A stretch of 12,170 bases of DNA, taken from NCBI GenBank assembly GCA_000151295.1, contig GG745335.1:378684-390853 (forward strand), written 5' to 3'. The DNA is from Allomyces macrogynus ATCC 38327. Lineage: Eukaryota; Blastocladiomycota; Blastocladiomycetes; Blastocladiales; Blastocladiaceae. A program made the position numbers and the translations under genes. Under the pieces are notes generated by a model. The model made no database searches and was not told where the DNA came from. It was given only the letters and a program-made list of their open reading frames with translations. Positions 1-11,065 of the stretch are shown here, piece after piece (within the stretch, counting starts at the first letter, position 1; each line of letters opens with the position of its first letter).

Positions 1-1029
1 TCGAGAAACTGGCCGTCTTGCTGAGGCACGAAATGGACACGGCCGCTCGGGCACTGCACGCGGTGTGCTCGGCGCACGGCTGGCCGCTCCGCCGCTGCAG
101 GGTCATACGACCTGGTCGTGCGTTCCGTGCGGCTGTTTGCGTACATCCAGCGTGCCGACCCGACACTCAAGTGGGTCCTGTCAGATCCGGGCACGTCCGT
201 CGACGTGCGCGCCATGGACACGGTCACAGATCCGCGCGACCATTCCCGCTCTGTGCACGACGCGGTGGTGCTGTTCTCGGTCGGCCCGGGGCTCGTGCGC
301 GAGGACGAGACGGGCGCCATCGTCGCCGTGATCCGTCGCGAACGCGTCGTGATTGGCCGCCGGCCCCACACCTCGTGCTGCGGGACGTCACTCTCGTCGA
401 CCGCCTCCGACTCGTGGGTCGACGACGAGACCGACTCGGAGCTAACCTGGTCCGACCGGTCGCGGTCCTCGTCGGCCGCACCGAGCCCCGCACCTTCCCC
501 CTCATCCCCACGACTGCGCCGCGCGACCGCGACCCCTGGCAGCCCGGGGACCCTGTGTCTCCCGTCCCTGCGCGACACGGCGCGTACGCGCCCCACGTCG
601 GCGCCCGGCGGTGGTAGTCCACGGCTCGTTCTCGCGTCGCTCGCGCGGATCGCGTCGGTCCCGTCGCTCCGCGGCGACGCCTCGGGCGCGCAGCTGCTGC
701 GGCACACGCAGTCGACGCCCGCGATGGCGCACCGCACGTCGGCGCTCGTGCACTTGCTGCGTGGATCGGCCGCGCCGGAAGGCGCGTCCCCCGCGACCTC
801 GGCGTTTGGACTTGTTTCGCCGCCAGCGACGCCGCCGCCGGTCGGGTCGCCGCTGCGCGGTTGTGGCGCGAGCCCGCAGATCTCTGCAAGGCATCGCCGG
901 AATCCGTCGAACGGAAGCAGTTTGCTCGCGGGCGCGGCGCTTGTGCCCGACGAGACCGCGGTCGGCGTGCCGCGTCGGCAGGCGAAAGTGTCGTCGGTGT
1001 GCGCGGTGCTCGATATGCCGCTCGAGTAA
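1..1029 (+). CDS. 3' end of an unrecognised Ser/Pro-rich protein (5' partial, frame break)
   Basis: The gene enters from the left edge and ends at a TAA at 1027-1029. From about 100 onward frame 1 is open and has GC-rich third positions. It starts with an ordered-looking stretch (YDLVVRSVRLFAYIQ, then DPTLKWVLSDPG and VLFSVGPGLVRED) and then becomes a long Ser/Pro/Arg-rich, probably disordered tail. Before about 96 the coding-like frame is frame 3 (EKLAVLLRHEMDTAARAL, helical). The two frames are offset. No GT-AG pair ending at the nearest AG (99-100) restores the frame. A GT at 63 with an AG at 149-150 would restore it (88 nt), but it lacks a clear branch site and removes the YDLVVRSVRLFAYIQ stretch. 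A sequence error or a damaged gene is equally possible. I do not recognise the family. It is convergent with the TFIIF gene downstream. Confidence 0.6.
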
Positions 1030-1490
1030 TTATTGGTTTGGTATTGGTTGTGCGCGTGTTTGTGCTTTTGCTGGCGCGTCCTCATTGTTTCGATTTTTTC
1101 GTTCCTCGCTCTTTCCCTCAAGACTCGTTCCAGACTGTACCCTCGTGATCCCCCCCCCCCCCCCCCTACCCTCCTCTTATTCATTCATTCCTAGTTTGTT
1201 GCTGGTGGTGAAGACATTTTGGAGATGATAAAAGTTTGCTAGATGATGGATCCTGTTCACGCGTTATCGTTTTTACACCCTCGTTCCACCCTGTCTCCAT
1301 TTGGTTTTCGGTTTCACGCCCGCCGCCGACGCCAGCGACACTGGGGACTCGCGCGGTCGCCCAACGCACGCGACCTTGTCCCGTTCCCGCCCGCCTGCAG
1401 CACATTCCGTCTCAAAGGCCATCGACCCAACCCACTCCCAGCCAATCTGAACGCACCGGTCGTCTTTCTCCACCCTGCGCGACGACCCAG
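1030..1490. other. Spacer between convergent genes
   Basis: This stretch holds the 3' flanks of the plus-strand gene ending at 1029 and the minus-strand TFIIF gene ending at 1491. ORFs here are low quality and mostly shadows. It is pyrimidine-rich on the plus strand from about 1070 to 1195 and contains the C run listed separately. I see no RNA gene or further coding region. Confidence 0.6.
1150..1166. repeat. Homopolymer run of 17 C
   Basis: Seventeen consecutive C on the plus strand (G on the minus), between two convergent 3' ends. Such tracts are unstable in length and prone to sequencing error, so the exact count is uncertain. On the minus strand it could form G-rich secondary structure; that is inference only. 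Confidence 0.9.
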
Positions 1491-2508
1491 TCACTGCATC
1501 TCCCCAGCCGCCGCCGATCCATCAGCCGCACTCGACCCTGCCACTGCCGAGTCGCCGCCGCCCTCGCCCATCTCGAGATCAACGTTGTCCTCGGACCCTT
1601 GCTTGAACTCGGGTTTCAGCGAATAGGTGCCCGCATAGGGACCGCGCTTGTTGAGCATCGCGACCGTCGGCAAGACTTCGCGCAAAAACTGTTCGGGCTG
1701 CTTGGTCTGGTCCTTGAGCGCCTTCATTGGCCAGTACTTGAACCCGCGGAAGAGCGTGAGCAAGAGTTCGATCAGGTCGGCTTTCGGCATGCGTTCGCGC
1801 CGGTTGTCGTGCGTGGGTTTGGCCTTCATCTACATCCCCGTTCGAGCCACGTCGTCAGAAATCGGACGACAACAAGGAACAAGATGAAGGGAGAACGTAC
1901 GTATTTGCTCTGGAACAGCGTCTCCGTCGTGACCGCGCCCGCGGCGAGCCCTTTACTCCGCGCCAACTCTGCGTGCTCGACCGTTTTCGTCTGGTGCGCC
2001 GGGACCAACGCCTGCTCCGTCTGCTTCTTCTTCATTGCGCGGTACTCGTCGTTGACCACGGGCACCATCGTCGCCTCGTCCGTGACCGTGCCGACCAGAG
2101 CCGTCGCGTCTACATCTCCAATCGACATCAGTCCCCACACCCCATCCACCCTCAAACCGCACGATACGTACATCCCTTGCCCACATCATTAAACAAGACC
2201 GTATTCCCAACCTTCTCCCTTGCGCGTTGCAAGATCAACGACTTCGGGACCCCCGCGTCGCGCGGTAACCCGACTTGGAATTCGGTGCGAGATGCGTTGC
2301 CATACATCATGCCGAGATTCGCGCCGTCCGGCTGCGATTTCCAGTACGCGGCGACCCATTTCGGGACTTTCACGAGCCATACGCCGCGCGGGAGCGCGTC
2401 GAGCCGGACGGGTGGACGGCGGGTGGCTGCGGCCGCTGGGAGCTTGCGCGGCGGTGCAGTGCCGGGTGCGCTACTGGCGGTGGTCGTGGGGGGTTGCGGC
2501 GTCGACAT
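1491..2508 (-). CDS. TFG2: Transcription initiation factor TFIIF small (beta) subunit
   Basis: This is the RAP30/Tfg2 subunit of TFIIF, which binds RNA polymerase II in the nucleus and helps bring it to the promoter. Exons, read 5' to 3', are 2508-2172, 2115-1901 and 1829-1491. Both introns (56 and 71 nt) start GTACGT and have CTGAT or CTGAC branch motifs. The spliced product is 296 aa. Residues 35-60 carry the family N-terminal signature (GVWLVKVPKW after LDALPR), part of the dimerisation domain. The middle holds the conserved ALVGTV and NDEYRAM segments. Residues about 198-259 form the C-terminal winged helix (RGFKYWPMKALKDQTKQPEQ, then NKRGPYAGTYSLKPEF). An Ala/Gly/acidic tail follows. The start is the first Met of the open frame. 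Intron 1 has two in-frame acceptors 6 nt apart (exon 2 at 2115 or 2109). Length is close to that of other fungal Tfg2 proteins. Confidence 0.93.
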
Positions 2509-3035
2509 GGTAAGCGCGCGCGGCGGGGTAGGGGAGTGCGGGTGGTTGAACGGTGCTGGATCGCGGTGGTGGTGTGTCGTCGAGGTGGCGCCGGCGCAGA
2601 ACGGTGTATCGAGGAGGCGGATAAGAAAAAAGAGGGAGTCGAATGGAGCACGTGCGAGCGCGTCATACGAACCACGTCAGACTTCATCGGAGAGAGATGG
2701 TGTCATGTGCGCTGGCTAGACTAACAGCGGCGCTGGACAGCGAAAGCGCGCTGACCCACAATGCAGGAGTCAGTTGATGCCACGGGGCCACTTGTTCGAT
2801 CTCGTCGATGCTTAAAAATGAGACAACATTCCCATTTCATAACGCTGTCAGTTACTGCCAGAGTGTCTTGTGGTTGTTTGCAGGTCAGCCACACGTGCGG
2901 GCCCATGTCCGCCATTTTTCGTTGCCTTTATGGAGACAAAATGGTCCAGTCCTCCCCTGATGCTTCTCCTCTCAAGAGCCCAGGCCAAACACAACAGATG
3001 CTCGAAAACCAGGTTTCCAAGAATTCAATATTTTG
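2509..3035. other. Spacer upstream of the TFIIF-beta gene
   Basis: This 527-nt stretch should hold the minus-strand promoter of the TFIIF-beta gene and the 3' flank of the next gene, which lies in tandem on the same strand. It is less GC-rich around 2800-2960. I see no convincing ORF, tRNA or TATA box. The ORFs that cross it are not supported by codon use or by a recognisable product. Confidence 0.5.
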
Positions 3036-4133
3036 TCAAAACCGCGCTCCATGGTCGTCATCGCTCTCTGAGAAATACGCCGAGCTCTCACCACCCTCGT
3101 CGCGTCCAAGATCCAACCCATCGTCGAGATCATCGTCGGACATGTCAAACGAGGACTCGTCGTCATCCTCGTCGTCGTCGTCCTGATACCTTGCGTTGTG
3201 CGGAACCGGGCGCGTCGATGCCGACGCGGACGCGGTTGGTCGGTAGGGCGAGGAGGGGCCGGGCGACGCGCGTGGGCTCGGCGTCGACAACGGGGATGCG
3301 GATGATGCGGCATGCAGTTGCTGCAGGTGCATGTTCCTGGTCCCGCGTCGGAGCCGCTCGATCTGTTCTTGGATTTTGCGTTGCTAGAAGAATGGAAGGA
3401 ACGGGCCATTAGTTGAGAGTTCCGGCACGTACGTGAGGTGGAGAACACGCACCTGGTTGGCTTTGCGCATCTCCTCGGCGTACACGAGCGTCTCTTCGGC
3501 GGACAGCGCCGCCACCTTGGCCGGCTGCTGTATAAACGTGGTCAGTCAGGTTCGGTCACCCATGCGCGCGCGCTTGTGATCGCCAAATTAAAACGGACCA
3601 TTTTCCATTTCGGGCGGTGACCTTTGCCATCGAGGCCGCCGACGCTGTGGGCGTGTCCAGCACTACCACGTCGCGCCCTTGCGCATCCACCGGCAAAGTC
3701 GCGGCCGCGGGCGGGTCCAGCCTTGCCGACGCGAGCTTGTACGCGAGGTCGTCGACCCCACGGCGCTCAGCGAGGACGGCGTCGAGCGCGGCAATCGTCG
3801 CGACCACGCGTGCCCCACCGTCAGGCGGCGTGATGATCTTGCGCTCGCTACGGACACCGCACGGTCAGCGTACGGGGTGGAGAATCGAGAATGGCAGGAC
3901 GGGTACATTTTCTCGTGCAGTTGACGCTGCGCAGCCAGTCGCTTTTCGAGCTCCGCCGTCGGCAATTGCCGGAGTCGAACGGTCATGTCGTCGGCGGTGC
4001 GTGCGGCCGGCATGGCGCCGCCGCGAGCAGCGTTGCGGTGCACGGGTAAAGTCGACAGGTAGCCGTCGAGCATGCGCGTCAGGTCGGCTTGCAGGCCGCC
4101 GTCGGCGCTGGCACGAGCGTTTCTTGCGGCCAT
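3036..4133 (-). CDS. Acidic-tailed nuclear protein, possibly Gdown1 (POLR2M)-like
   Basis: Exons on the minus strand are 4133-3907, 3847-3622, 3527-3453 and 3383-3036, giving 291 aa. Introns are 59, 94 and 69 nt, start GTACCC, GTCACC and GTGCGT, have CTGAC or CTAAT branch motifs and end in AG; all phases agree. Residues 58-105 read LPTAELEKRLAAQRQLHEK, then about eight residues, PDGG and a helix ending in VLAERR. From memory this spacing resembles the metazoan Gdown1/GRINL1A segment (leucine-rich helix, RQE-type motif, LPDKG, second helix) that contacts RNA polymerase II. Residues 152-210 look helical (QPAKVAALSAEE, then RKIQEQIERLRR). A Ser/Pro linker follows, then an Asp/Glu/Ser tail from residue 244 (DDDDEDDDESS). 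The gene model is solid. The family assignment is a hypothesis from a short motif; a generic coiled-coil nuclear protein is the alternative. It lies in tandem with TFIIF-beta and diverges from PRP16. Confidence 0.75.
3159..3184. repeat. TCG/TCA/TCC trinucleotide tract coding for Asp/Glu
   Basis: Low-complexity codon run on the plus strand that reads as GAC/GAT/GAG codons on the minus strand. It encodes the acidic tail of the protein at 3036-4133. It is coding, but its length may vary between strains. Confidence 0.7.
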
Positions 4134-4459
4134 GTTCGGGGGGTGCGTCGGATCGCGAGTCCAGCGCTGGGGTCGCGGTGGGGTGCTGTTGCTTGCAGCG
4201 TGAACGCGGTGCTGCTGGTGCTACGGGGCGTGCCGGTTGACGTTGAGCGGGGAGTTCTGCCGCGAGGACGGCAACGTGTTGTGAAAGTCAGCAAGGCGCG
4301 TTCGCTGTTCGCCAATCGTTGAAGGTCTGACTCAAATCAGCATGTGGCGTGGCAAGACGACGGCCGGGTCGAGATCGGTCGAGATACAAGCTTGCATTTC
4401 GCGAACTGAGATTCCACCCGCTTCAAGCTTCGCACCGACCTGCAGCTAGCTGCAATATC
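4134..4459. promoter_or_regulatory. Divergent promoter region between the minus-strand gene and PRP16
   Basis: This 326-nt spacer separates two divergent start codons (minus 4133, plus 4460), so both core promoters must lie here or overlap the genes. I see no clear TATA box. An upstream ATG at 4342 is out of frame with PRP16. No ORF here has a recognisable product. Confidence 0.55.
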
Positions 4460-7400
4460 ATGGATGCACCAGCGGGTCTGATCTTCCGCCGAAAACGCGG
4501 CGGTGGGACCGCAGGTAGCTCTGCTTCGCCCTCTCCAACGCCCCGCCCAGGGTCGCGACTTGGTCTCGACCGGCTCGCCGAGCAGCGCCGTCGCGAGCGC
4601 GAAGAGCCCGCGGGCATTGACACCAGGTCAACTAGTTTGGAACCGCGCACGAGTGCCGTCAAGCGGTCGTGGGGCGACGAAGGTGTGAATTACCGTCTCA
4701 TTCGCGCTTTAGGAAGTGCCACGGCTCACGAACGGCAATTTCTAGATGGTGGCGAAGGTCCCGCTCTGAACATGGTTCGCGCGACCAAGCGGTCCTCGCA
4801 CGCAGGTACGCATTCCACACGCGCGCGCGTTCATGGCGTGGCCACCAGGCGTACAACCGTCCACCACTCATCCAGCGCTTCGACACGTTTGGTAGGCTCG
4901 AGCAGTCGTAAGCGCGACGTGACCGAGTTTGAGCGCGATCCGTCGTCGCGCGAGGGGACGCCGACCGGCCGAACGGGTGGACTCGTGCATCGCAAAGGTT
5001 CGACCCTCTCCGCTATTTGATTGATCCCCATGGAGTATTCGCTGAAAATTGGTCATTCCGCCGATAGACTACCGGCCACCGCCACCGCCATCGTCCGATT
5101 CTGGCATCACGACCTCAACCTCGCGGCGCCCGCAGTTCACGATCGAGGACGAAATGGAGGACGCCGGGTACAAGTCATGGGAGGAGGACGCGACCAAGAT
5201 CGACCGCGACTGGTACGACGTTGAGGAGGGCATGGTACGCATCCCACTTCCCTCGGCTATCCGGAAACGCCCACTCACCCTCTCCCTTCTCGCCCAGATT
5301 CTCGGCCAAGACCACAACCCGTTCGAAGGGTACGAGGCCGAGGAAGCGGCAGCCGCTGTCCCCACGTCGGCCGCACCCGAACCCGCGGCCAAGCGCACGC
5401 GCATGTCGGCCAAGTTCATGCAGCACACGCGCGACACGGAAAAGTGGGAGTCGAACCGGCTGCTCACTTCGGGCGTCGTGCAGCGTGCCGAGGCCGAGAA
5501 CGAAGATCTCGAGGACCAAGAGCGCGTGCATATTATGGTTCACGACATCAAGCCGCCGTTCCTCGACGGCCGGCAAGTGTTCACCAAGCAGCTCGAGACG
5601 GTCCAAATTGTGCGCGACCCGACGTCCGACTTGGCCCGGTTTGCGCGGCAAGGGTCCGAGTTGGTCCGTCGCGAGCGGCAAGAGCGCGAGCGTCGTCGTG
5701 CTACGCAGCAGCGGGTTGATTTGGCCGGGACCGCGCTCGGGAACGTCATGGGCGTGCAGCACCAGGAGGACCAGGAGCAGCCCGATGAGGGGCCCGTGGC
5801 CAAGGAGCTCGGGACTGTGGCGCTCGCGGATGGCGATGCTAGCGGCGACGCGCCAGGGCCTGCCGACGGTCCAAGCGCTGCCGAACCCGAACCCGAACCC
5901 CTGGAGAGTCAGGCTGTGAGCCAGTTTGCCAAGACCAAGTCGATCAAGGAGCAGCGTGAGTTTCTGCCCGTGTTTTCCGTGCGCGAGGACCTGCTCACGA
6001 CGATTCGCGAGAACCAGATTGTCATTGTCGTGGGCGCGACCGGGTCGGGGAAGACGACGCAGCTCACGCAGTACCTGTACGAGGACGGGTTTGGATCGCT
6101 CGGTCTGATTGCGTGCACGCAGCCGCGGCGTGTCGCGGCGATGTCGGTCGCCAAGCGCGTGAGCGAGGAAATGGGCGTCGAGTGTGGGACCAAGGTCGGG
6201 TATACGATTCGGTTCGAGGACTGCACGAGCCCCGACACGGTCATCAAGTACATGACCGACGGTGTGTTGCTGCGCGAGCTGTTACTCGACCCAGATCTCG
6301 ACAAGTACTCGTGCATCATCATGGACGAGGCGCACGAGCGCGCATTGAACACGGACGTGCTCATGGGCACGCTCAAGCGCGTGATTGCGCGCCGCCGCGA
6401 CTTGAAGCTGATTGTGACCTCGGCGACCATGAACGCTGAGCGGTTCTCGACGTTTTTCGGCAATGTGCCCATCTTTGATATTCCCGGCCGCACGTTCCCG
6501 GTCGATATCATGTTTGCCAAGTCGCCCGCCGAGGACTATGTCGAGGCGTGCGTCAAGCAGGCGCTCAACATCCACCTGACGCACCCGCCGGGCGACATGC
6601 TCATTTTCATGACGGGCCAAGAGGACATTGAGGCCACGTGTGCGGCGCTTGAGCACCGGCTCGCCGACATGCACAACCCGCCGCCGCTGCTCGTCCTCCC
6701 GATCTACTCGCAAATGCCCGCCGACTTGCAGGCCAAGATCTTCAACCCGAGCAAGATGCGCAAGTGCATTGTCGCGACCAACATTGCCGAGACCTCGCTT
6801 ACGATTGACGGCATCATTTACGTGATCGACTCGGGCTTTTGCAAGTTCAAGTTTTACAACCCCAAGATCGGTATGGACGCGCTGCAAGTCACGCCCATCT
6901 CGCAAGCCAACGCCAACCAGCGGTCGGGACGTGCGGGCCGCACGGGTCCAGGCCGCGCGTATCGCATGTACACCGAGGCGGCCTACAAGGACGAGCTTTA
7001 CCCGAACACGATCCCGGAAATCCAGCGCACCAACTTGGCGAATGTGATTTTGCTGCTCAAGTCGATGGGCGTGGCCAACCTGCTCACTTTCGACTTCATG
7101 GACCCGCCGCCACAGGACACGATGCTCAACTCCATGTACCAGCTGTGGCTGCTGGGCGCGCTGTCGAACACTGGCGCACTGACTTCACTCGGCGGCAAAA
7201 TGGTCACGTTTCCGCTCGACCCGTCGCTGTCCAAGATGCTGCTCATGTCGACCGAACTCGCGTGCTCGGCGGAAATGGTCACGATTGTGTCGATGCTCTC
7301 GGTCCCGACCGTCTTCCACCGGCCCAAGGAACGCGCCGACGAGGCCGATGCCGCGCGCGAGCGGTTCTACGTGCCCGAGTCGGACCACTTGACGCTGCTG

Positions 7401-8036
7401 CACCTCTACCTGCAGTGGAAAGGCAACGGGATGCGCGAGTCGTGGTGCGCCAAGAACTTTGTGCAGTCAAAGGCCATGCGCCGCGCTGACGAAGTGCGCC
7501 GGCAATTGCTCGACTTGATGAAACACCAAAGCATGCCCGTCGTCTCGTGCGGGTCCGACTGGGACGTATTGCGCAAGTGCATTTGCGCGGCGTACTTCCA
7601 CCAGGCTGCGCGGCTCAAGAAAATTGGCGAGTACGTGAATTTGCGATCGGGGCTCGCGTGCCACTTGCACCCGACGTCGGCGCTCTACGGGCTCGGGTAC
7701 ACGCCCGACTATATCGTCTACCACGAACTCGTGCTCACCGCCAAGGAATACGTGAATTGCGTGACCGCCGTCGACCCGTTTTGGTTGGCCGAACTCGGGC
7801 CCATGTTTTTTTCCGTGCGCGACCGCGCGCACGGGCACCGCGAGCGGCGGCAGCTCGAGCAGCTCGAGCGGAAACATATGGAGTGGGAGGCGCAGATGGA
7901 AGAGGAGCGCAATGCGTTTGAGGCCGAGTTGGCGGCACGGAGTGCGGGTGGCGGTGTTGCAGCCTCGTCGTCGTCATCGTCATCGAAGAGCAAGATCGTC
8001 GGGATAGGCAAGCCGACACGGTCGCGGCGGCGATGA
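4460..8036 (+). CDS. PRP16: Pre-mRNA-splicing ATP-dependent RNA helicase Prp16 (DHX38)
   Basis: Prp16 is the DEAH-box ATPase that remodels the spliceosome between the two catalytic steps. Predicted exons are 4460-4682, 4746-4805, 4896-4997, 5068-5234 and 5298-8036, giving 1096 aa. Introns 1, 2 and 4 (63, 90, 63 nt) are 3n long and stop-free, so they could be retained; intron 3 (70 nt) is required by frame. The N-terminus has the family GLIFRR and [15 protein letters not shown] elements. Then come [47 protein letters not shown] and [17 protein letters not shown], which mark Prp16 rather than Prp2, Prp22 or Prp43. Core motifs are GATGSGKTT (430-438; Glu is usual at the second position), [18 protein letters not shown] (527-530), SAT (559-561), [11 protein letters not shown] and [12 protein letters not shown] (725-736). 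A helicase-associated/OB region follows ([33 protein letters not shown]). The tail is a charged helix, a Ser run and RSRRR. The start is the first ATG in frame with the conserved N-terminus. Confidence 0.95.
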
Positions 8037-8257
8037 TTGTCACAACGAAAATGCCGGTGGATGGTGGCGGAAGATGAATTTTGCGTTTGCTTTTGCATCC
8101 GACTGTTGAGTGAATTCAACGCGTTGTGTCAAACAAGAGAGGCGCACGAAGCAACGCTCACAGCAGCAGCAGACTCAAGGAACAAGCATCAATCAAATCT
8201 ATTCGGGCGAGGCAAGCGTGGATGTGGGGCTGAGCGAGCAAAAAGTATCGGGATCCT
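8037..8257. other. Short spacer between convergent genes
   Basis: These 221 nt lie between the PRP16 stop and the stop of the minus-strand zinc-finger gene and should hold both 3' ends. A CAG-type triplet run occurs near 8160-8172. No gene is apparent. Confidence 0.5.
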
Positions 8258-8574
8258 CTACTGCGGCGGGATCGGCGCGTTCGGGTGCTTGGCTATTCTC
8301 GAACAATATCGGGTGGAGAAGGTCAGGAACACGTCAGTGAAATGCGTCCGGGGAACTTCAGGGCGGTACGTGCCCTCCATGTGCTGTTTCATGACGTTGT
8401 AGTTCGCGCACGGCGTCTTGCAGACGGGGCACGTGTGCGTCATCGCCTAGTGTCGAGCGTCAGGATCGGTAAAGGGGGGGAGGGGGGGGAAGGTGCAATT
8501 CATCGAGAGCGAACCTTCTCGCGGTCCTTGAGCTGCGACTTGGCCTCCTTGGGCTTGTTCTTGTCGGCACGCAT
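8258..8574 (-). CDS. Small C2H2 zinc-finger protein of the ZNF706 type
   Basis: Exons on the minus strand are 8574-8515, 8446-8374 and 8292-8258, giving 55 aa. The N-terminal part is Lys-rich (ADKNKPKEAKSQLKDREK). One zinc finger follows, CPVC with 12 residues to QHMEAKH, giving C-x2-C-x12-H-x4-H. The ending KHPNAPIPPQ closely resembles the KHPKAPLPPE-type ending of ZNF706 homologues. Intron 1 (68 nt) starts GTTCGC, has a pure polypyrimidine tract and CTGAC, and ends CTAG. Intron 2 (8373-8293, 81 nt) seems to use a GC donor (GCACGT). The nearby GT at 8369 with the same acceptor gives the wrong frame. With an AG 5 nt upstream it keeps the frame but stretches the His-His spacing to seven residues. 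Family members usually have a longer basic N-terminus, and the sequence just before the ATG (CTGAC, then CCTACGTCCAG) could be an intron end, so an upstream exon may be missing. Function of the family is poorly known; it is probably nuclear and nucleic-acid binding. Confidence 0.78.
8474..8489. repeat. G7-A-G8 run inside intron 1 of the zinc-finger gene
   Basis: Plus-strand purine run that is the polypyrimidine tract of the 68-nt minus-strand intron 8514-8447. Its length may be unreliable in the assembly, with no effect on the protein. Confidence 0.8.
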
Positions 8575-9258
8575 GCTGGACGTAGGGAGCAGCAGTCCGG
8601 CTGCCGGTCAGAAATTGCTTGCCGGCGACGTTTCGGTCCACAGGGGGACGGCGGGCAGACCGCGGCCGGAAACACGACGACGACGACAACGACGGCGGCA
8701 TGGCCTGCACAATCAAGTCCTCTTTGGTTACCATCCAGTCGATCTTGTGTGTGCGAGTTGAAACTTGGTGGTCGGTTTACGCACCGATCCTCGCCCAAGA
8801 TGCCACGAGCACTGAACCAACGGGTTCAGGGAGCCCTAGCACAGCTCATGCTCCCCAAAACACCGCGGTGGGCATCGAGATTGATTTTCGGGGCCCATAG
8901 TTCGCTTGTCGTCCAGCGTCGGTGTTGCTGGCATTGGCTGTGACCGGCCTGGTGGGCCACTGCGGGGCAAGAACCTTACCGCGCATCTTCCTTTTGCTTG
9001 CCGCGGGCCATTGCTGTTCGTTGCTGCTAGTAGCGAGCGGATTCGAGGGCGGGATCGGGGTTGGATTTGCTGTTGTTCGTCGGCGATGGAGGGAAGTGTC
9101 GGTGATCAGGTTGCTGTACGACACACGTGATGGATCCCTCCCTGTTCAAAATAGCCGCGTTTTTTGCCGTTGCTTGCCAATCAACCAATACCGACTGGCC
9201 ACGCTCGGTCCTTGCTCCCCGCGGACCAGATTCTATCTCATCGAACCATAACGACAGT
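8575..9258. other. Divergent spacer between the zinc-finger gene and SFA1
   Basis: This 684-nt stretch should contain both promoters and 5' leaders. A GAC-type triplet run lies at about 8675-8697. A 47-codon plus-strand ORF from ATG 8800 starts with a basic, mitochondrial-presequence-like stretch, but its third positions are AT-richer than the real genes here and I find no continuing exon. A first exon of the zinc-finger gene could also lie here. Nothing else is supported. Confidence 0.5.
9177..9189 (+). promoter_or_regulatory. Pair of CCAAT boxes upstream of SFA1
   Basis: CCAAT occurs at 9177-9181 and again at 9185-9189, about 70-80 nt before the SFA1 start codon, in the sense orientation. 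CCAAT pentamers are bound by the HAP/NF-Y complex in fungi. The doubling and position suggest a promoter element for SFA1; binding is inferred, not shown. Confidence 0.45.

Positions 9259-11065
<1,807 letters not shown>

Noticed and set aside
224..894. Long minus-strand ORFs opposite the first gene
   Set aside because: Arg/Ala-rich translations typical of antisense shadows in GC-rich coding DNA; the plus-strand frame has better codon use.
2761..3186. 141-codon plus-strand ORF ending in a Ser run
   Set aside because: The Ser run is the antisense of the acidic tail encoded on the minus strand; the rest lies in a spacer with no recognisable product.
5175..5762. Long minus-strand ORF inside PRP16
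   Set aside because: Fully antisense to strongly conserved Prp16 coding sequence; a codon-bias shadow.
8369..8369. GT donor (GTACCG) for the last zinc-finger intron
   Set aside because: With the acceptor ending at 8293 it shifts the frame. With an AG 5 nt upstream it keeps the frame but makes the His-His spacing seven residues and spoils the family KHP-type ending, so the GC donor is preferred.
8800..8943. 47-codon plus-strand ORF starting MPRALNQRVQGALAQ, resembling a mitochondrial presequence
   Set aside because: Third positions are AT-richer than in the surrounding genes, no continuing exon with proper splice sites was found, and it lies in a divergent promoter region.
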